A DNA stretch of 64,000 nt from JAVVHH01 sp964657565 (GCA_964657565.1 CAZZVQ010000007.1:1-64000), one strand, 5' to 3'. Shown: positions 20,405-29,194, counted from the first letter of the stretch. Numbers and translations: made by a program. The notes: a model not told the origin generated them from the letters alone.

Positions 20405-21270
20405 CAGACCTGGTCGGCGACCGGGTTGCGCAGCGTGCCGATGCCTTCGACGGTGACCTCGACGATATCCCCCGCTTTCATCCAGAGCGGTGGCTTGCGG
20501 GCCATGCCGACGCCGGAGGGGGTGCCGGTGACGATGACGTCGCCGGGCTCGATGGTGAAGGCCTGGCTGATGGTGTGGATGATGGTGGCGACGTCGAACA
20601 CGAGGTCGTCGGTGGAGGCTTGCTGGACCACCTGGCCGTTGAGCGTCGTCGTCAGCGTCAGGCCGGTGATGCCGGGGGGCAGTTCGTCGGCGGTGACGAG
20701 GTAGGGGCCGAACGGGCCGGTGCCGTCGAAATTCTTGCCGACCGTCCATTGCGGGGCCTTGAACTGGTAGTCGCGGATCGAGGCGTCGTTGAACAGGGAG
20801 TAGGCGATGACGTACTCGAGCGCGTGCTCCTTGGCGATGTCGCGGCCGCCCTTGCCGATGACGGCGACGATCTCGCCCTCGAAATCGAGCTGTTCGGAGA
20901 GGCGGGGGCGGATGATGGGGGCGCCGTGGCCGATGAGGCTGGAGGCGAAGCGGCCGAACAGGGTCGGGTAGCTCGGGGTCTCGGCGAAGCCGCTTTCGGC
21001 CGAGTGGTCGGCGTAGTTGAGGCCGACGCAGACGATCTTGGGCGGCGTTGGCAGCGGCGGCAGGAGGGTGACGCTGTCGAGGTCGATCTCGGGGCCGGCG
21101 AGCATGGTGCGGCCGGCGGTCATCAGCGCGTCGGAGCCGGCGGCGACGAGGCTGGTCAGGGAGCCGGGATAGGTCGCGTCGGTGCTGGCGCAGGCGTGGA
21201 AGGCCGAATGGGCGTTTTCCGCGACGGCGATGCCGTCGGTGCCATTCTGCCGGTAGGCCGCAAAGCGCAT
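20404..21270 (-). CDS. Fumarylacetoacetate hydrolase family protein
   Basis: 288 residues. The metal-binding and catalytic blocks are visible: KIVCVGLNYADHS, QLDFEGEIVAVIGKGG and VIVTGTPSGVG. This family hydrolyses C-C bonds in ring-cleavage products or decarboxylates or isomerises beta-keto acids. The ATG at 21270 is preceded by GGAGGGA. It is first in the operon with the epoxide-hydrolase-like and BenE genes (joined by 1- and 4-base overlaps). A catabolic role for an aromatic or cyclic substrate fits this set, but the substrate is unknown. Confidence 0.88.
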   Translation of the reverse strand: MRFAAYRQNGTDGIAVAENAHSAFHACASTDATYPGSLTSLVAAGSDALMTAGRTMLAGPEIDLDSVTLLPPLPTPPKIVCVGLNYADHSAESGFAETPSYPTLFGRFASSLIGHGAPIIRPRLSEQLDFEGEIVAVIGKGGRDIAKEHALEYVIAYSLFNDASIRDYQFKAPQWTVGKNFDGTGPFGPYLVTADELPPGITGLTLTTTLNGQVVQQASTDDLVFDVATIIHTISQAFTIEPGDVIVTGTPSGVGMARKPPLWMKAGDIVEVTVEGIGTLRNPVADQV

Positions 21271-21337
21271 AGTGTCCCTCCGTGACTCGTTCGTGCCGGC
21301 ATAGCCGAAGCGGGGCGGAAGAGAAATGGAGGGTCTG

Positions 21338-21814
21338 ATGGAGAAATTGTTGCCGTTGGCCGAGCGCGTGGCGGCGCGGCTCAAGGCGGATCGTGCGACG
21401 GTGGTGGTGGCGGAGAGCTCCACGGGCGGGCTGATCTCGGCGGCGCTGCTGTCGGTGCCGGGGGCGTCGGCGTATTTCCTGGGTGGCGCGGTGGTGTACA
21501 CGAAGGTGGCGCGGGCCTCGCTGTTGGACATTCCGGCCGAGGCGATGGTGGGGATCCGGTCTTCGACGGAGGCCTATGCCAAGCTGTTGGCGAGCACGGC
21601 GCGGGAGCGGTTCGGGGCGACTTGGGCGCTGGCCGAGACCGGGGCGGCGGGGCCGAGCGGGAACGGGTACGGTGACCGGCCGGGACACTGTTGCATCGCG
21701 ATCGCCGGGCCGCGCGAGGCGGTGACGACGATCGAGACCGGATCGGCGGACCGGGTGGGGAATATGCGGGCGTTTGGGGAGGCGTTGTTGGAGTTGTTCC
21801 TGCGGACGCTTTAA
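21338..21814 (+). CDS. pncC: Stand-alone CinA C-terminal domain, nicotinamide-nucleotide amidase
   Basis: 158 residues from the ATG at 21338, which has GGAGGG six bases upstream; an ATG at 21326 would add four residues. The catalytic region is VVAESSTGGLISAALL, where many members read ESCTGG. It continues with FLGGAVVYTKVARASLL and ALAETGAAGPSGNGYG, with GHCCIAIAG near the end. It deamidates NMN to NaMN in pyridine nucleotide recycling. It is divergent from the FAH operon. Its stop codon overlaps the opposite-strand stop of the livF fragment. Confidence 0.88.
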   Translation: MEKLLPLAERVAARLKADRATVVVAESSTGGLISAALLSVPGASAYFLGGAVVYTKVARASLLDIPAEAMVGIRSSTEAYAKLLASTARERFGATWALAETGAAGPSGNGYGDRPGHCCIAIAGPREAVTTIETGSADRVGNMRAFGEALLELFLRTL

Positions 21815-21897
21815 GCCGCGCCGAGGTAGGCTTGGGTGATGCGGGCGTCGGCGGCGAGGGCGGCGCCAGTGCCTTCGAGGGTGATGCGGCCCATTTC
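21811..21897 (-). CDS. C-terminal end of a second LivF-like ABC ATPase, cut by the assembly gap
   Basis: On the minus strand, 28 codons lead from the N run to a TAA at 21811-21813 and encode GRITLEGTGAALAADARITQ followed by AYLGAA. The complete livF beyond the gap ends with GRITLDGTGAALAADPRITQ then AYLGVA. 24 of 28 residues are identical across the two tails. The DNA differs at many third positions, so this is a paralogue rather than the same sequence assembled twice. The rest of the gene must lie inside the gap. Confidence 0.75.
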   Translation of the reverse strand, partial: EMGRITLEGTGAALAADARITQAYLGAA

Positions 21898-21898
21898 T

Positions 21899-21908
21899 NN
21901 NNNNNNNN
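21899..21908. other. Assembly gap (10 N)
   Basis: Ten N characters, a conventional placeholder for a gap of unknown length. The left side is the tail of one livF-like gene, and the right side is the sequence just after the stop of another. Immediately right of the gap, an ATG at 21928-21930 (minus) overlaps the livF stop and opens a frame (MVRWAES) that runs into the Ns. The missing part may therefore hold one or more further genes. Confidence 0.99.
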
Positions 21909-21929
21909 GGCTTTCAGCCCACCGAACCA

Positions 21930-22640
21930 TCACGCAACACCCAGATACGCCTGCGTGATACGGGGATCGGCGGCCAGGGCGGCACCGGTGCCGTCAAGCG
22001 TGATGCGGCCATTTTCAAGCACATAGCCGTGGTCGGCGATGTCCAGCGCCGCGCGGGCGTTCTGCTCGACGAGCAGGATCGCGCCGCCCCGGGCGCGCAG
22101 CTCGGCAATGATGCGGAAGATGTCGCGCACGATCAGCGGCGCCAGGCCGAGGCTGGGTTCGTCCAACATCAGCACGTCGGGCCGGGCCATCAGGGCGCGG
22201 CCCATGGCGAGCATCTGCCGCTCGCCGCCGGAGAGCGTCCCGGCGTGCTGGGTGCGGCGCTCGTGCAGGCGGGGGAACATCGCGAAGATCTCGTCGACCG
22301 CGCGGCGTGTGGCGGCGCGGCCCTCGTGGCGGAAGCGGAAGGCGCCGAGGCGGAGATTGTCCTCGACCGTCAGCGTGGCGAACAGCTCGCGCTTCTCCGG
22401 CACCAGGCACAATCCGGCGCGCACCCGCTCCTCGACCGGCATCCGCCCGAGTGCGGCGCCGCGCAGGGTGACGCTGCCGTGGCCGGGATGGACGCCCATG
22501 ATGGCGTTCAGCAGCGTCGTTTTGCCGGCGCCGTTGGGGCCGATGACGGTGACGATCTGCCCGGCCCCGAGACGCAGGCTCACGTCATGGACGGCGATGA
22601 TGCCGTTGTAGCCGACGGAAAGCCGGTCGATCTCCAGCAT
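21930..22640 (-). CDS. livF: Branched-chain amino acid-type ABC transporter ATPase LivF
   Basis: 236 residues, full length. Walker A is VIGPNGAGKTTLL, the Q-loop region contains LVPEKRELF, the ABC signature is LSGGERQMLAMGRAL, and Walker B is VLMLDEPSLGLAP, followed by the switch region ILLVEQNARAAL. It energises import by the LivM-LivG/LivH permease of the same operon. The ATG shares one base with the stop of the livMG fusion. HAAT-family importers carry many substrates, including aromatic acids and urea, so branched-chain amino acids are not certain. Confidence 0.94.
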   Translation of the reverse strand: MLEIDRLSVGYNGIIAVHDVSLRLGAGQIVTVIGPNGAGKTTLLNAIMGVHPGHGSVTLRGAALGRMPVEERVRAGLCLVPEKRELFATLTVEDNLRLGAFRFRHEGRAATRRAVDEIFAMFPRLHERRTQHAGTLSGGERQMLAMGRALMARPDVLMLDEPSLGLAPLIVRDIFRIIAELRARGGAILLVEQNARAALDIADHGYVLENGRITLDGTGAALAADPRITQAYLGVA

Positions 22641-24391
22641 CAGGCCACTGCGCCGAGATAGGAGGCGATGACGGCCGGGTCGTGGCGGATGGCGTCGGGC
22701 GGGCCCTCGGCGATCTTGTGGCCGAACTCCATCACCACGATGCGGTCGGCCAGGCCCATGACGAAGCCCATGTCGTGCTCGACCAGCAGCACGGTCTGGC
22801 CCTCGTCGCGGAGTTGGCGGAGCAGGCTGGCGAGCGCCTGTTTCTCGGCGGCGCGCAGCCCGGCGGCGGGTTCGTCGAGCAGGATCAGCGCCGGGTCGAG
22901 GCAGAGCGCGCGGGCGATCTCGACGATCCGTTGCTGACCGAGAGCCAGGCTGTCGGCGGGCTTATCGGCGTGGTCGAGCAGGCCGGTGCGGGCGAGCTGG
23001 CGGGCGGCTTCGGCGAAGAGGCGGGCTTCTTCGGCGCGGTCCAGCCGGAGCAGGGCGGCGGCGGGCGAGGCGCGGCCGCGGAGGTGGGCGCCTAGCGCCA
23101 CGTTCTCGAGCACCGACATGCCCGGCACGAGGCGGACGTGCTGGAACGTCCGCGCCAGGCCGAGCCGGGCAACGGTCTGCGGTCGCGGGTGGGGCAGGGC
23201 GTGGCCGAGCAGCCGCAGCGTCCCGGCGGTCGGGCGGGTCACGCCGGTCAGCACGTCGAAACTGGTGCTCTTGCCGGCGCCGTTGGGGCCGATGAGGGCG
23301 ACGATCTCGCGGCCGGCGAGCGAGAGGTCGAGCCCGTCGACGGCGACGAGGCCGCCGAATTGCTTGCGCAGGCCGGTGGCGGTCAGGATCGGGGCGCCCG
23401 GCGCGGGGAGGGCGCGGGCGGTAAGGGGGTCGGCGGGGAGAATGCGCCGTGGCGCCGGCCGGGCGCGGCGGAGGTAGGGCCAGAGCCCGTCCGGTGCGGC
23501 TTGCAGCGCGGCGACGAGCAGGGCGCCGAACACGATCGTCTCGTAGCTGCCGGCGCTGCCGAGCAGGCGGGGCAGCACATCCTGCAGCTTGTCGTTGACC
23601 ACCGTGACCAGCCCGGCGCCGAGCAGCGCGCCCCATACCGAGCCGGCGCCGCCGATGACCACCATCAGCAGGTATTCGATGCTGGCGTTGAGGCCGAACG
23701 GCGTCGGGTTCACGCTGCGCTGCATGTGCGCGTAGAGCCAGCCGGCGAAGCCCGCGAGCACCGCCGCGTAGGTGAAGGCGAGCATGCGGGTGGTGGTGAG
23801 GTTGACGCCGAAGCTCGCCGCCGCCCGCGTGCCGCCCCGCAGCGCCCGGATCGCCCGGCCGGCGCGGCTGTCGAGCAGGTTGAGCGTCAGCAGGATGCAG
23901 AGCGCGACGCCGATCCAGACCGGGTAGAAATACGCGCGACTATCGACCAGCGCCACGCCGAACAGGCGCAGCGGCGGAATGCCGGAGATGCCGTCGTTGC
24001 GGCCGAGCAGGTCGAGGTTGGCGAACACGTAGTAGAAGCTGACCGCCCAGGCGAGCGTGCCGAGCGGCAGATAATGGCCCGACAGCCGCAAGGTGACCGC
24101 GCCGATCGCCAGCGCGAGCAGCCCGGCCGCGGCGAGCGAGACCGGCAGCGTGAGCCAGGGCGAGAGCCCGTAGCGCGTGCTCAGGATGGCGGTGGCGTAG
24201 GCGCCGAACCCCATGAAAGTGGCCTGCGCGAAGGAGGTCATGCCGCCGAAGCCGGTCAGCACGACCAGACCGATGCCGATGATGCCGGCAATGCCGACGT
24301 AGTTGCCGAGCGTGATCCAGTAGTTCGGCACCGGCAGCAGCGGCAACGTCATCAGCGCGGCGAACAGCAGCAGCGGCAGGGCGCGGCTCAC
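22640..24391 (-). CDS. Fused permease-ATPase LivM-LivG of HAAT-type ABC importer
   Basis: 583 residues, about the sum of LivM and LivG. Residues 1 to about 300 are a polytopic permease with GLVVLTGFGGMTSFAQATF and MVVIGGAGSVWGALLGA. After a proline/alanine-rich linker, the ATPase begins near residue 335 with LRKQFGGLVAVDGLDLSL. It has Walker A GPNGAGKST and Walker B LILLDEPAAGL; the signature is slightly degenerate (LALGQQRIVEIARAL). The fusion is uninterrupted at the join and recurs in some proteobacteria. The GTG start overlaps the livH stop. Confidence 0.93.
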   Translation of the reverse strand: MSRALPLLLFAALMTLPLLPVPNYWITLGNYVGIAGIIGIGLVVLTGFGGMTSFAQATFMGFGAYATAILSTRYGLSPWLTLPVSLAAAGLLALAIGAVTLRLSGHYLPLGTLAWAVSFYYVFANLDLLGRNDGISGIPPLRLFGVALVDSRAYFYPVWIGVALCILLTLNLLDSRAGRAIRALRGGTRAAASFGVNLTTTRMLAFTYAAVLAGFAGWLYAHMQRSVNPTPFGLNASIEYLLMVVIGGAGSVWGALLGAGLVTVVNDKLQDVLPRLLGSAGSYETIVFGALLVAALQAAPDGLWPYLRRARPAPRRILPADPLTARALPAPGAPILTATGLRKQFGGLVAVDGLDLSLAGREIVALIGPNGAGKSTSFDVLTGVTRPTAGTLRLLGHALPHPRPQTVARLGLARTFQHVRLVPGMSVLENVALGAHLRGRASPAAALLRLDRAEEARLFAEAARQLARTGLLDHADKPADSLALGQQRIVEIARALCLDPALILLDEPAAGLRAAEKQALASLLRQLRDEGQTVLLVEHDMGFVMGLADRIVVMEFGHKIAEGPPDAIRHDPAVIASYLGAVA

Positions 24392-25407
24392 TCCTCCTCC
24401 TCCGCCGGCGCCCGCAGCGAGCGCCAGAGCAGGACGGGAATGATGATCGTGAAGACGATCACCTCCTTGAACGCGCTGGCGTAGAAGCTGGAAAAGCTCT
24501 CGACGCAGCCGACCAGCAGGGCGGCGGCCGCGGCGATCGGGTAGCTGGCGAGCCCGGCGATGATGGCGGCGACGAAGCCCTTCAAGCCGATCAGGAAACC
24601 GCTGTCATAATAGAGTGTGGTCAGCGGCACGATCAGCACGCCCGAGGCCGCCCCGATCAGCCCGGCCAGCGCAAACGCGATCCGGCCGGAGAGCGACGTC
24701 GAGATGCCGACCAGGCGGGCGCCGAGGCGGTTGATGGCCGTGGCGCGCAGCGCCTTGCCGGCGAGCGTGAAGCCGAAGAACAGGGCCAGGCCGGCCATGG
24801 CGAACAGCGTGAGGCCGACGATCCAGAGCGCCTGGCCGGGGATGAGCAGGCTGCCGACGGCCAGGCGCGCGTCGGAGAAGCCGGCGGCGCGGTAGCCTTC
24901 GGGGCCGAAGAAGACCAGGCCGAGCCCGTTGAGCGCGAGATGGACGCCGACGCTGGCGATCAGCAGGACGAGGACGGAGGCGCGGGCGAGCGGCTGGAAG
25001 GCGATGCGGTAGAGGTAGGGTGCCATCGGGGCGACGATGGCGATGGCGAGCAGGGCGGCGAGGATGGGGCCGGGCTTACCGGGCGCGAGCAGGAGCGTGG
25101 CGCCCGCGATGGCACCCGGCAGCACCAGCGTTTCCAGCAGCAGTACGGGACCGAATCGGCGGTCCTGGATTGCGCCGGCGGTGCAGGCGGCCAGGCCGAG
25201 GCCGCCGAGCAGCAGCAGGCTGCCCGGGATGCGGCCGGATTGCAGCGCGGCGTCGGTCAGGCCGCCGAACGCGACGAGCTCGCCCATCGGGATCAGGATC
25301 ACCCGCGTGACGGCGAACACCAGCACGAGCGAGAGCGCGAGCAGGGCATAGATGGCGCCATTGACGACGCCATCTTGCAACAGGATCAGGGCGATATCGG
25401 CGTCCAC
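24388..25407 (-). CDS. livH: HAAT-type ABC transporter permease LivH
   Basis: 339 residues, hydrophobic throughout with about eight to nine helices. The N-terminus reads LLQDGVVNGAIYALLALSLVLVF, the LivH hallmark. Later blocks are ATAINRLGARLVGISTS and GFVAAIIAGLASYPIAAAAALLVGCVE. GTG start; GTGA overlap with livMG downstream. It forms the inner-membrane channel with LivM. Confidence 0.92.
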   Translation of the reverse strand: MDADIALILLQDGVVNGAIYALLALSLVLVFAVTRVILIPMGELVAFGGLTDAALQSGRIPGSLLLLGGLGLAACTAGAIQDRRFGPVLLLETLVLPGAIAGATLLLAPGKPGPILAALLAIAIVAPMAPYLYRIAFQPLARASVLVLLIASVGVHLALNGLGLVFFGPEGYRAAGFSDARLAVGSLLIPGQALWIVGLTLFAMAGLALFFGFTLAGKALRATAINRLGARLVGISTSLSGRIAFALAGLIGAASGVLIVPLTTLYYDSGFLIGLKGFVAAIIAGLASYPIAAAAALLVGCVESFSSFYASAFKEVIVFTIIIPVLLWRSLRAPAEEEE

Positions 25408-25437
25408 GGCGGGGTCAGACGCGGGCTGGTGTGGGTG

Positions 25438-26577
25438 TTATTTGATCAACACCCAGGCGCCGTTCTGGATCGTCACCATGATCCGGGCGCGGTCATCCAT
25501 CCCGTTATGATCCGTTGCCGACATATTCACGACGCCGTTGGAGAGCACCACCTCGTGCTCCTGCTCGATGGCGTCGCGGAGGGCGGCGCGGAACTCGGCG
25601 GTCCCAGGCTTGCCGGCCTTGAGCGCGGCGGGGATGGCGTGGCCGAGTTCGACGCCGGCGTCGAACATGTGGGCGGCGAAGGTCGAGAAGCTGCCCTCGC
25701 CGTATTTCTGGGTGTAGTCGGCGACGAGCTTCGAGGCGATGGGTTTGACCGGGTTGTCGCTGGCGAGCTGGTCCGGGACCAGGACGGGGCCGGCAGGCAG
25801 GATCGTGCCGTCGACGTCCCGCCCCCCGACGCGGAGGAAGTCCTGGTTGGTGACGCCGTGGGTCTGGTAGTAGGCGCCGGCGTAGCCCCGCTCCTTCAAC
25901 GTCTTCTGCGGCAGGGCGGCGGGGGTGCCGGCCGCGGCGATGAGGACGGCGTCGGGGCGGGTGGCGATGAGCTTGAGGACCTGGCCGGTGACGCTCTGGT
26001 CGTTGCGGGCGTAGCGCTCGGCGGCGACGATCTTGATCCCCTTGGCGTCGAACGCCTTGGTCGCTTCGTCGAGCCAGCCGTCCCCATAGGCGTCGTTGAA
26101 GCCGATGAAGCCGACTGTCTTGATGCCGTGCGCGGCCATGTAGGTGGCGATGCCGCGTGCCATCAGGCTATCGTTCTGCGGCGTTTTGAACGCCCAGCGT
26201 TTGGCGCCCTCGGTCCGGGCGATGATCTTCTCGGAGGCGGCGAGCGCGATGAGCGGGACATGCTTCTCGGCGGCGACGTCGACCAGGGCGATCGAGCCGG
26301 GGGTGACGGTCGAGCCGATCAGCAGGTCGACATTGTTCTCGTCGATCAGCTTGCGGCCGTTGGCGACCGCGCGGGAGGCGTCGGTGCCGTCGTCGAGCAC
26401 GATGTATTCGATCGTCTGTCCGCCGATCTCGGTCGGCAGGAAGGCGACGGTATTCTTCTCGGGGACACCGAGGCTGGCCGCCGGGCCGGTGGCGGAGACG
26501 CTGATGCCGACCTTGATCTGGGCGAGCGCGGGTCCCGCTAGCGCAGTCGCAACGAGCGCCGAAGCTAGAAGCCGCAT
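25438..26577 (-). CDS. HAAT-type periplasmic substrate-binding protein
   Basis: 379 residues. The signal peptide RLLASALVATALAGPALA is followed by QIKVGISVSATGPAASLG, the usual mature start of the LivJ/LivK-like fold. Other blocks are LLIGSTVTPGSIALVDVAAE, FIGFNDAYGDGWLDEATKAF and KTLKERGYAGAYYQTHG. A GGGGGGA ribosome site precedes the ATG. It is the first gene of the liv-type operon, 30 bases before livH. The ligand is unknown. The upstream 160 bases are shared with a divergent diguanylate cyclase. Confidence 0.92.
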   Translation of the reverse strand: MRLLASALVATALAGPALAQIKVGISVSATGPAASLGVPEKNTVAFLPTEIGGQTIEYIVLDDGTDASRAVANGRKLIDENNVDLLIGSTVTPGSIALVDVAAEKHVPLIALAASEKIIARTEGAKRWAFKTPQNDSLMARGIATYMAAHGIKTVGFIGFNDAYGDGWLDEATKAFDAKGIKIVAAERYARNDQSVTGQVLKLIATRPDAVLIAAAGTPAALPQKTLKERGYAGAYYQTHGVTNQDFLRVGGRDVDGTILPAGPVLVPDQLASDNPVKPIASKLVADYTQKYGEGSFSTFAAHMFDAGVELGHAIPAALKAGKPGTAEFRAALRDAIEQEHEVVLSNGVVNMSATDHNGMDDRARIMVTIQNGAWVLIK

Positions 26578-26737
26578 GGTTGGTCCCCCCGAATTCGAGG
26601 GGAGTGGTATGGAACGGGTCGAGGGGTGTCAATCGGGCGCGCGGCGGCCGGTAATCCTGGCGGCCAGTTTTGCTTTCGATCCCACCGAAGCGGCTTTTGT
26701 TTACCCAATGGTAATAGTAACGCCCTAAAATCCGCGG

Positions 26738-27856
26738 GTGAGCAAGCAAGCGGTTGACGTCGCGATGGATTTCCATTCTGCCGAAATGATCTCGCCTGAA
26801 CCGCGCGTGGCGGGAAGCGATCGTGCTGTCTATCGACTGGCCGCGCGGACTTGGCTAGCGCTTCAGGCCATCGACATTCCTCCGACGCCGCAGAATTTCG
26901 AGCTGTGGTTCACCTATCTGGAGGGCGCCAACGCCGAGTTGAGCCGCCGCATGGAGCAGCTTCTCAAGCAAGGCGAAAAGCCAGTGGCGGACGCGCTCGA
27001 TGTCATCTACGCCGATTGTATCGCCCACCGCGACGGCCTGAATGTCGAAGCGCTCGAGGATGGTGCGGAGGTCATCGAGCAGGTCGCCCGCGAAACCGCG
27101 AGCAATCTCGCCGCAGGCCAGCGCTTCCTCCAGGAATATGGCAGCGTGCTATCGACCGTCGGCGTACAACTCGGGAGCGAACAGACGTTCGATAGCCTGG
27201 TGCAGACCGTCGCGACCCTCGTTGCCGAAACCAGGCGTGCCAGCGACCTCAATCACTCCCTGGAGGCTCGTCTCACCGCGTCCGCGGCGCAAGTCCAGCG
27301 GCTCCGCCATTCGCTCGCCGAAGTCAAGCAGGACGCGACCACCGACGCGTTGACCGGCCTGGTCAATCGGCGCGGCTTCGACGCCCGTCTGCGGCGTGCG
27401 ATGGGCCGAAACAAGGCGGACAACACTCCGTTCTGCCTCCTGATCGCCGACGTCGACCGCTTCAAGAGCTTCAACGACACGTATGGTCACAAGACGGGTG
27501 ACCTCGTCCTGCGGCTGGTCGGCCGCCTGCTCGCCGAGAACGTCAAGGGTAAGGATACCGCGTGCCGGTACGGCGGCGAGGAATTCGCGCTCATCCTGAC
27601 GGGCGCGGACGAATACGCCGGGAGCCGGGTCGCCGAACAGGTCCGTGCCGCGCTGGACGGCAAACGACTGATCAACCGGGGCAACGGGAAGCATGTCGGC
27701 GGCGTGACCATGTCCATCGGAGTCGCCGCGATCCGCCCAAACGAGCGGACCGCCAGCCTCATCGAACGCGCCGACGCCGCGCTGTATCACGCCAAGAACA
27801 CCGGCCGGAACCGCGTCTGCGTCAGCAGCGCGGTGGTCGAGGCGTTTCAGGCCTGA
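26738..27856 (+). CDS. Diguanylate cyclase (GGDEF)
   Basis: 372 residues. The N-terminal 180 residues are helical, with LAARTWLALQAIDIPPTPQN and a long coiled segment (LNHSLEARLTASAAQVQ). Many single-GGDEF proteins of alphaproteobacteria have such an N-terminus. The catalytic domain has DALTGLVNRRGFD, LIADVDRFKSFNDTYGH and CRYGGEEFALIL. The inhibitory site position reads KGKD instead of RXXD. A GTG at 26738 or an ATG at 26765 could be the start; neither has a clear ribosome site. No membrane helix is seen, so it is probably cytosolic. Confidence 0.9.
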   Translation: MSKQAVDVAMDFHSAEMISPEPRVAGSDRAVYRLAARTWLALQAIDIPPTPQNFELWFTYLEGANAELSRRMEQLLKQGEKPVADALDVIYADCIAHRDGLNVEALEDGAEVIEQVARETASNLAAGQRFLQEYGSVLSTVGVQLGSEQTFDSLVQTVATLVAETRRASDLNHSLEARLTASAAQVQRLRHSLAEVKQDATTDALTGLVNRRGFDARLRRAMGRNKADNTPFCLLIADVDRFKSFNDTYGHKTGDLVLRLVGRLLAENVKGKDTACRYGGEEFALILTGADEYAGSRVAEQVRAALDGKRLINRGNGKHVGGVTMSIGVAAIRPNERTASLIERADAALYHAKNTGRNRVCVSSAVVEAFQA

Positions 27857-27862
27857 AGCGTG

Positions 27863-29194
27863 TCAGGCCGCGGCGAGCTGCAGGCGGTCGGCCGCGCGGT
27901 TGCGGCCCATCAGCGGCAGCAGATCGCGCAACTCCGGCCCATGATCCTCGCCGGTCAAGGCCTGCCGCAGCGGCATGAACAGCTTCTTGCCCTTGCGCCC
28001 GCTCTGAGCCTTCAACTCGTCGATCCAGAGCCGCCAGACATCATTGTCCCATGGCTCCGGCGGCAGCGTCTCCAGCGCAACCCGGAGATATTCGGCCTCC
28101 TCGGCCAACAGCGGCGGCACGATCGACCCGGCCACCACATCCCACCATCCCCGCGCCTCGTTCAGCAGATCGAGATTGCCGCGGATCGCCGCCCAGAAGG
28201 CGGGTGTCGCCGCCGGCGGGAGCCGATCCTGCACCGCCTCATACGGCAACTCCCGCAATGTTTTGCGGTTGAGCGCCAGCAATTGCTGCCCATCGAAGCG
28301 TGCCGGTGCGTGCGACACGTGCCCGATGTCGTAGTCTGCCGCCAACGCGTCCGGCAGCCCCGGAATCGGATCCTCCGACGTGCCGAGCCGTGCGAGGTAC
28401 CCCGCGAGAGCGGCCGGTTCGATCCCGTCGCCCCGCAACCCGCGCAGCGTCAACGACCCGATCCGTTTCGAGAGCTTGCCCCCATCGCCGTCCACCAGCA
28501 GCGGCAGATGCGCAAACCGCGGCATCCGCCGACCCGGCGCCAGCGCCTCCATGATGTCGAGTTGCAGCCCCGTATTCGTCACGTGGTCCTCGCCACGAAC
28601 GATGTCGGTGATCGCCTCATCCAGATCGTCGACGACGGAGGTGAACGTATACAGCGGCGTCCCGTCCGCCCGGATCAACACCGGGTCGGAGACCGCCGAC
28701 AACTTCACCTGTCGCCGCCCCAACACGAGGTCATGCCACTCGACCTGGCGCCCCGACAGCATGAACCGCCAGTACGGCCGCTTGCCGCCGAACTCGGCCT
28801 TTGCCCGCTGCTCCGGCGTCAGCTTCAGCATGGCCCGATCATACAACGGCGGCAGCCCCCGCTTGAGCCGCTGATCCCGCTTGGCGTTCAGCTCTTCCTC
28901 GCTTTCGAAGCACGTATACAGCCGCCCGCTCGCCTTCAGCCGCTCCGCCGCCGCCGCGTACCGGTCCAGCCGCTCCGACTGCCGGAACATCTCGTCCCAC
29001 TGGATCCCGAGCCACCGCAGATCGTATTGGATCGCGTCCTCGTATTCAGGCCGGTTGCGCTCGGTGTCCGTATCGTCGATCCGCAGCAGGAACGTGCCGC
29101 CCCGCCGCTTCGCGTGGAGGTAATTGGCCAATGCCGTCCGCACGTTACCGACATGCAGCAGCCCGGTCGGACTCGGCGCGAACCTAACCTTCAC
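27863..29194 (-). CDS. gltX: Glutamate--tRNA ligase
   Basis: 443 residues from a GTG at 29194 that overlaps the stop of the upstream hypothetical gene. Class I synthetase signatures are visible: KVRFAPSPTGLLHVGNVRTA (HIGH-like) and GGKLSKRIGSLTLRG (KMSKS-like). Between them are LLRIDDTDTERNRPEY and VRGEDHVTNTGLQLDI. Alphaproteobacteria often carry two gltX paralogues; whether this one charges tRNA-Glu only or also tRNA-Gln cannot be read here. The 3' end is 6 bases from the convergent diguanylate cyclase. Confidence 0.95.
   Translation of the reverse strand: MKVRFAPSPTGLLHVGNVRTALANYLHAKRRGGTFLLRIDDTDTERNRPEYEDAIQYDLRWLGIQWDEMFRQSERLDRYAAAAERLKASGRLYTCFESEEELNAKRDQRLKRGLPPLYDRAMLKLTPEQRAKAEFGGKRPYWRFMLSGRQVEWHDLVLGRRQVKLSAVSDPVLIRADGTPLYTFTSVVDDLDEAITDIVRGEDHVTNTGLQLDIMEALAPGRRMPRFAHLPLLVDGDGGKLSKRIGSLTLRGLRGDGIEPAALAGYLARLGTSEDPIPGLPDALAADYDIGHVSHAPARFDGQQLLALNRKTLRELPYEAVQDRLPPAATPAFWAAIRGNLDLLNEARGWWDVVAGSIVPPLLAEEAEYLRVALETLPPEPWDNDVWRLWIDELKAQSGRKGKKLFMPLRQALTGEDHGPELRDLLPLMGRNRAADRLQLAAA

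Noticed and set aside
20395..21285. 296-codon plus-strand frame
   Set aside because: Shadow of the FAH hydrolase gene; repetitive acidic/Gly composition without motifs.
21811..21897. livF fragment as a misassembled duplicate of the same livF
   Set aside because: Third-position differences throughout and four amino acid changes in 28 make an identical-copy assembly error unlikely.
27846..27857. Perfect 12-base palindrome TTCAGGCCTGAA between the cyclase and gltX as a terminator
   Set aside because: There is no loop and no T tract, and it includes the cyclase stop codon; too short to support.
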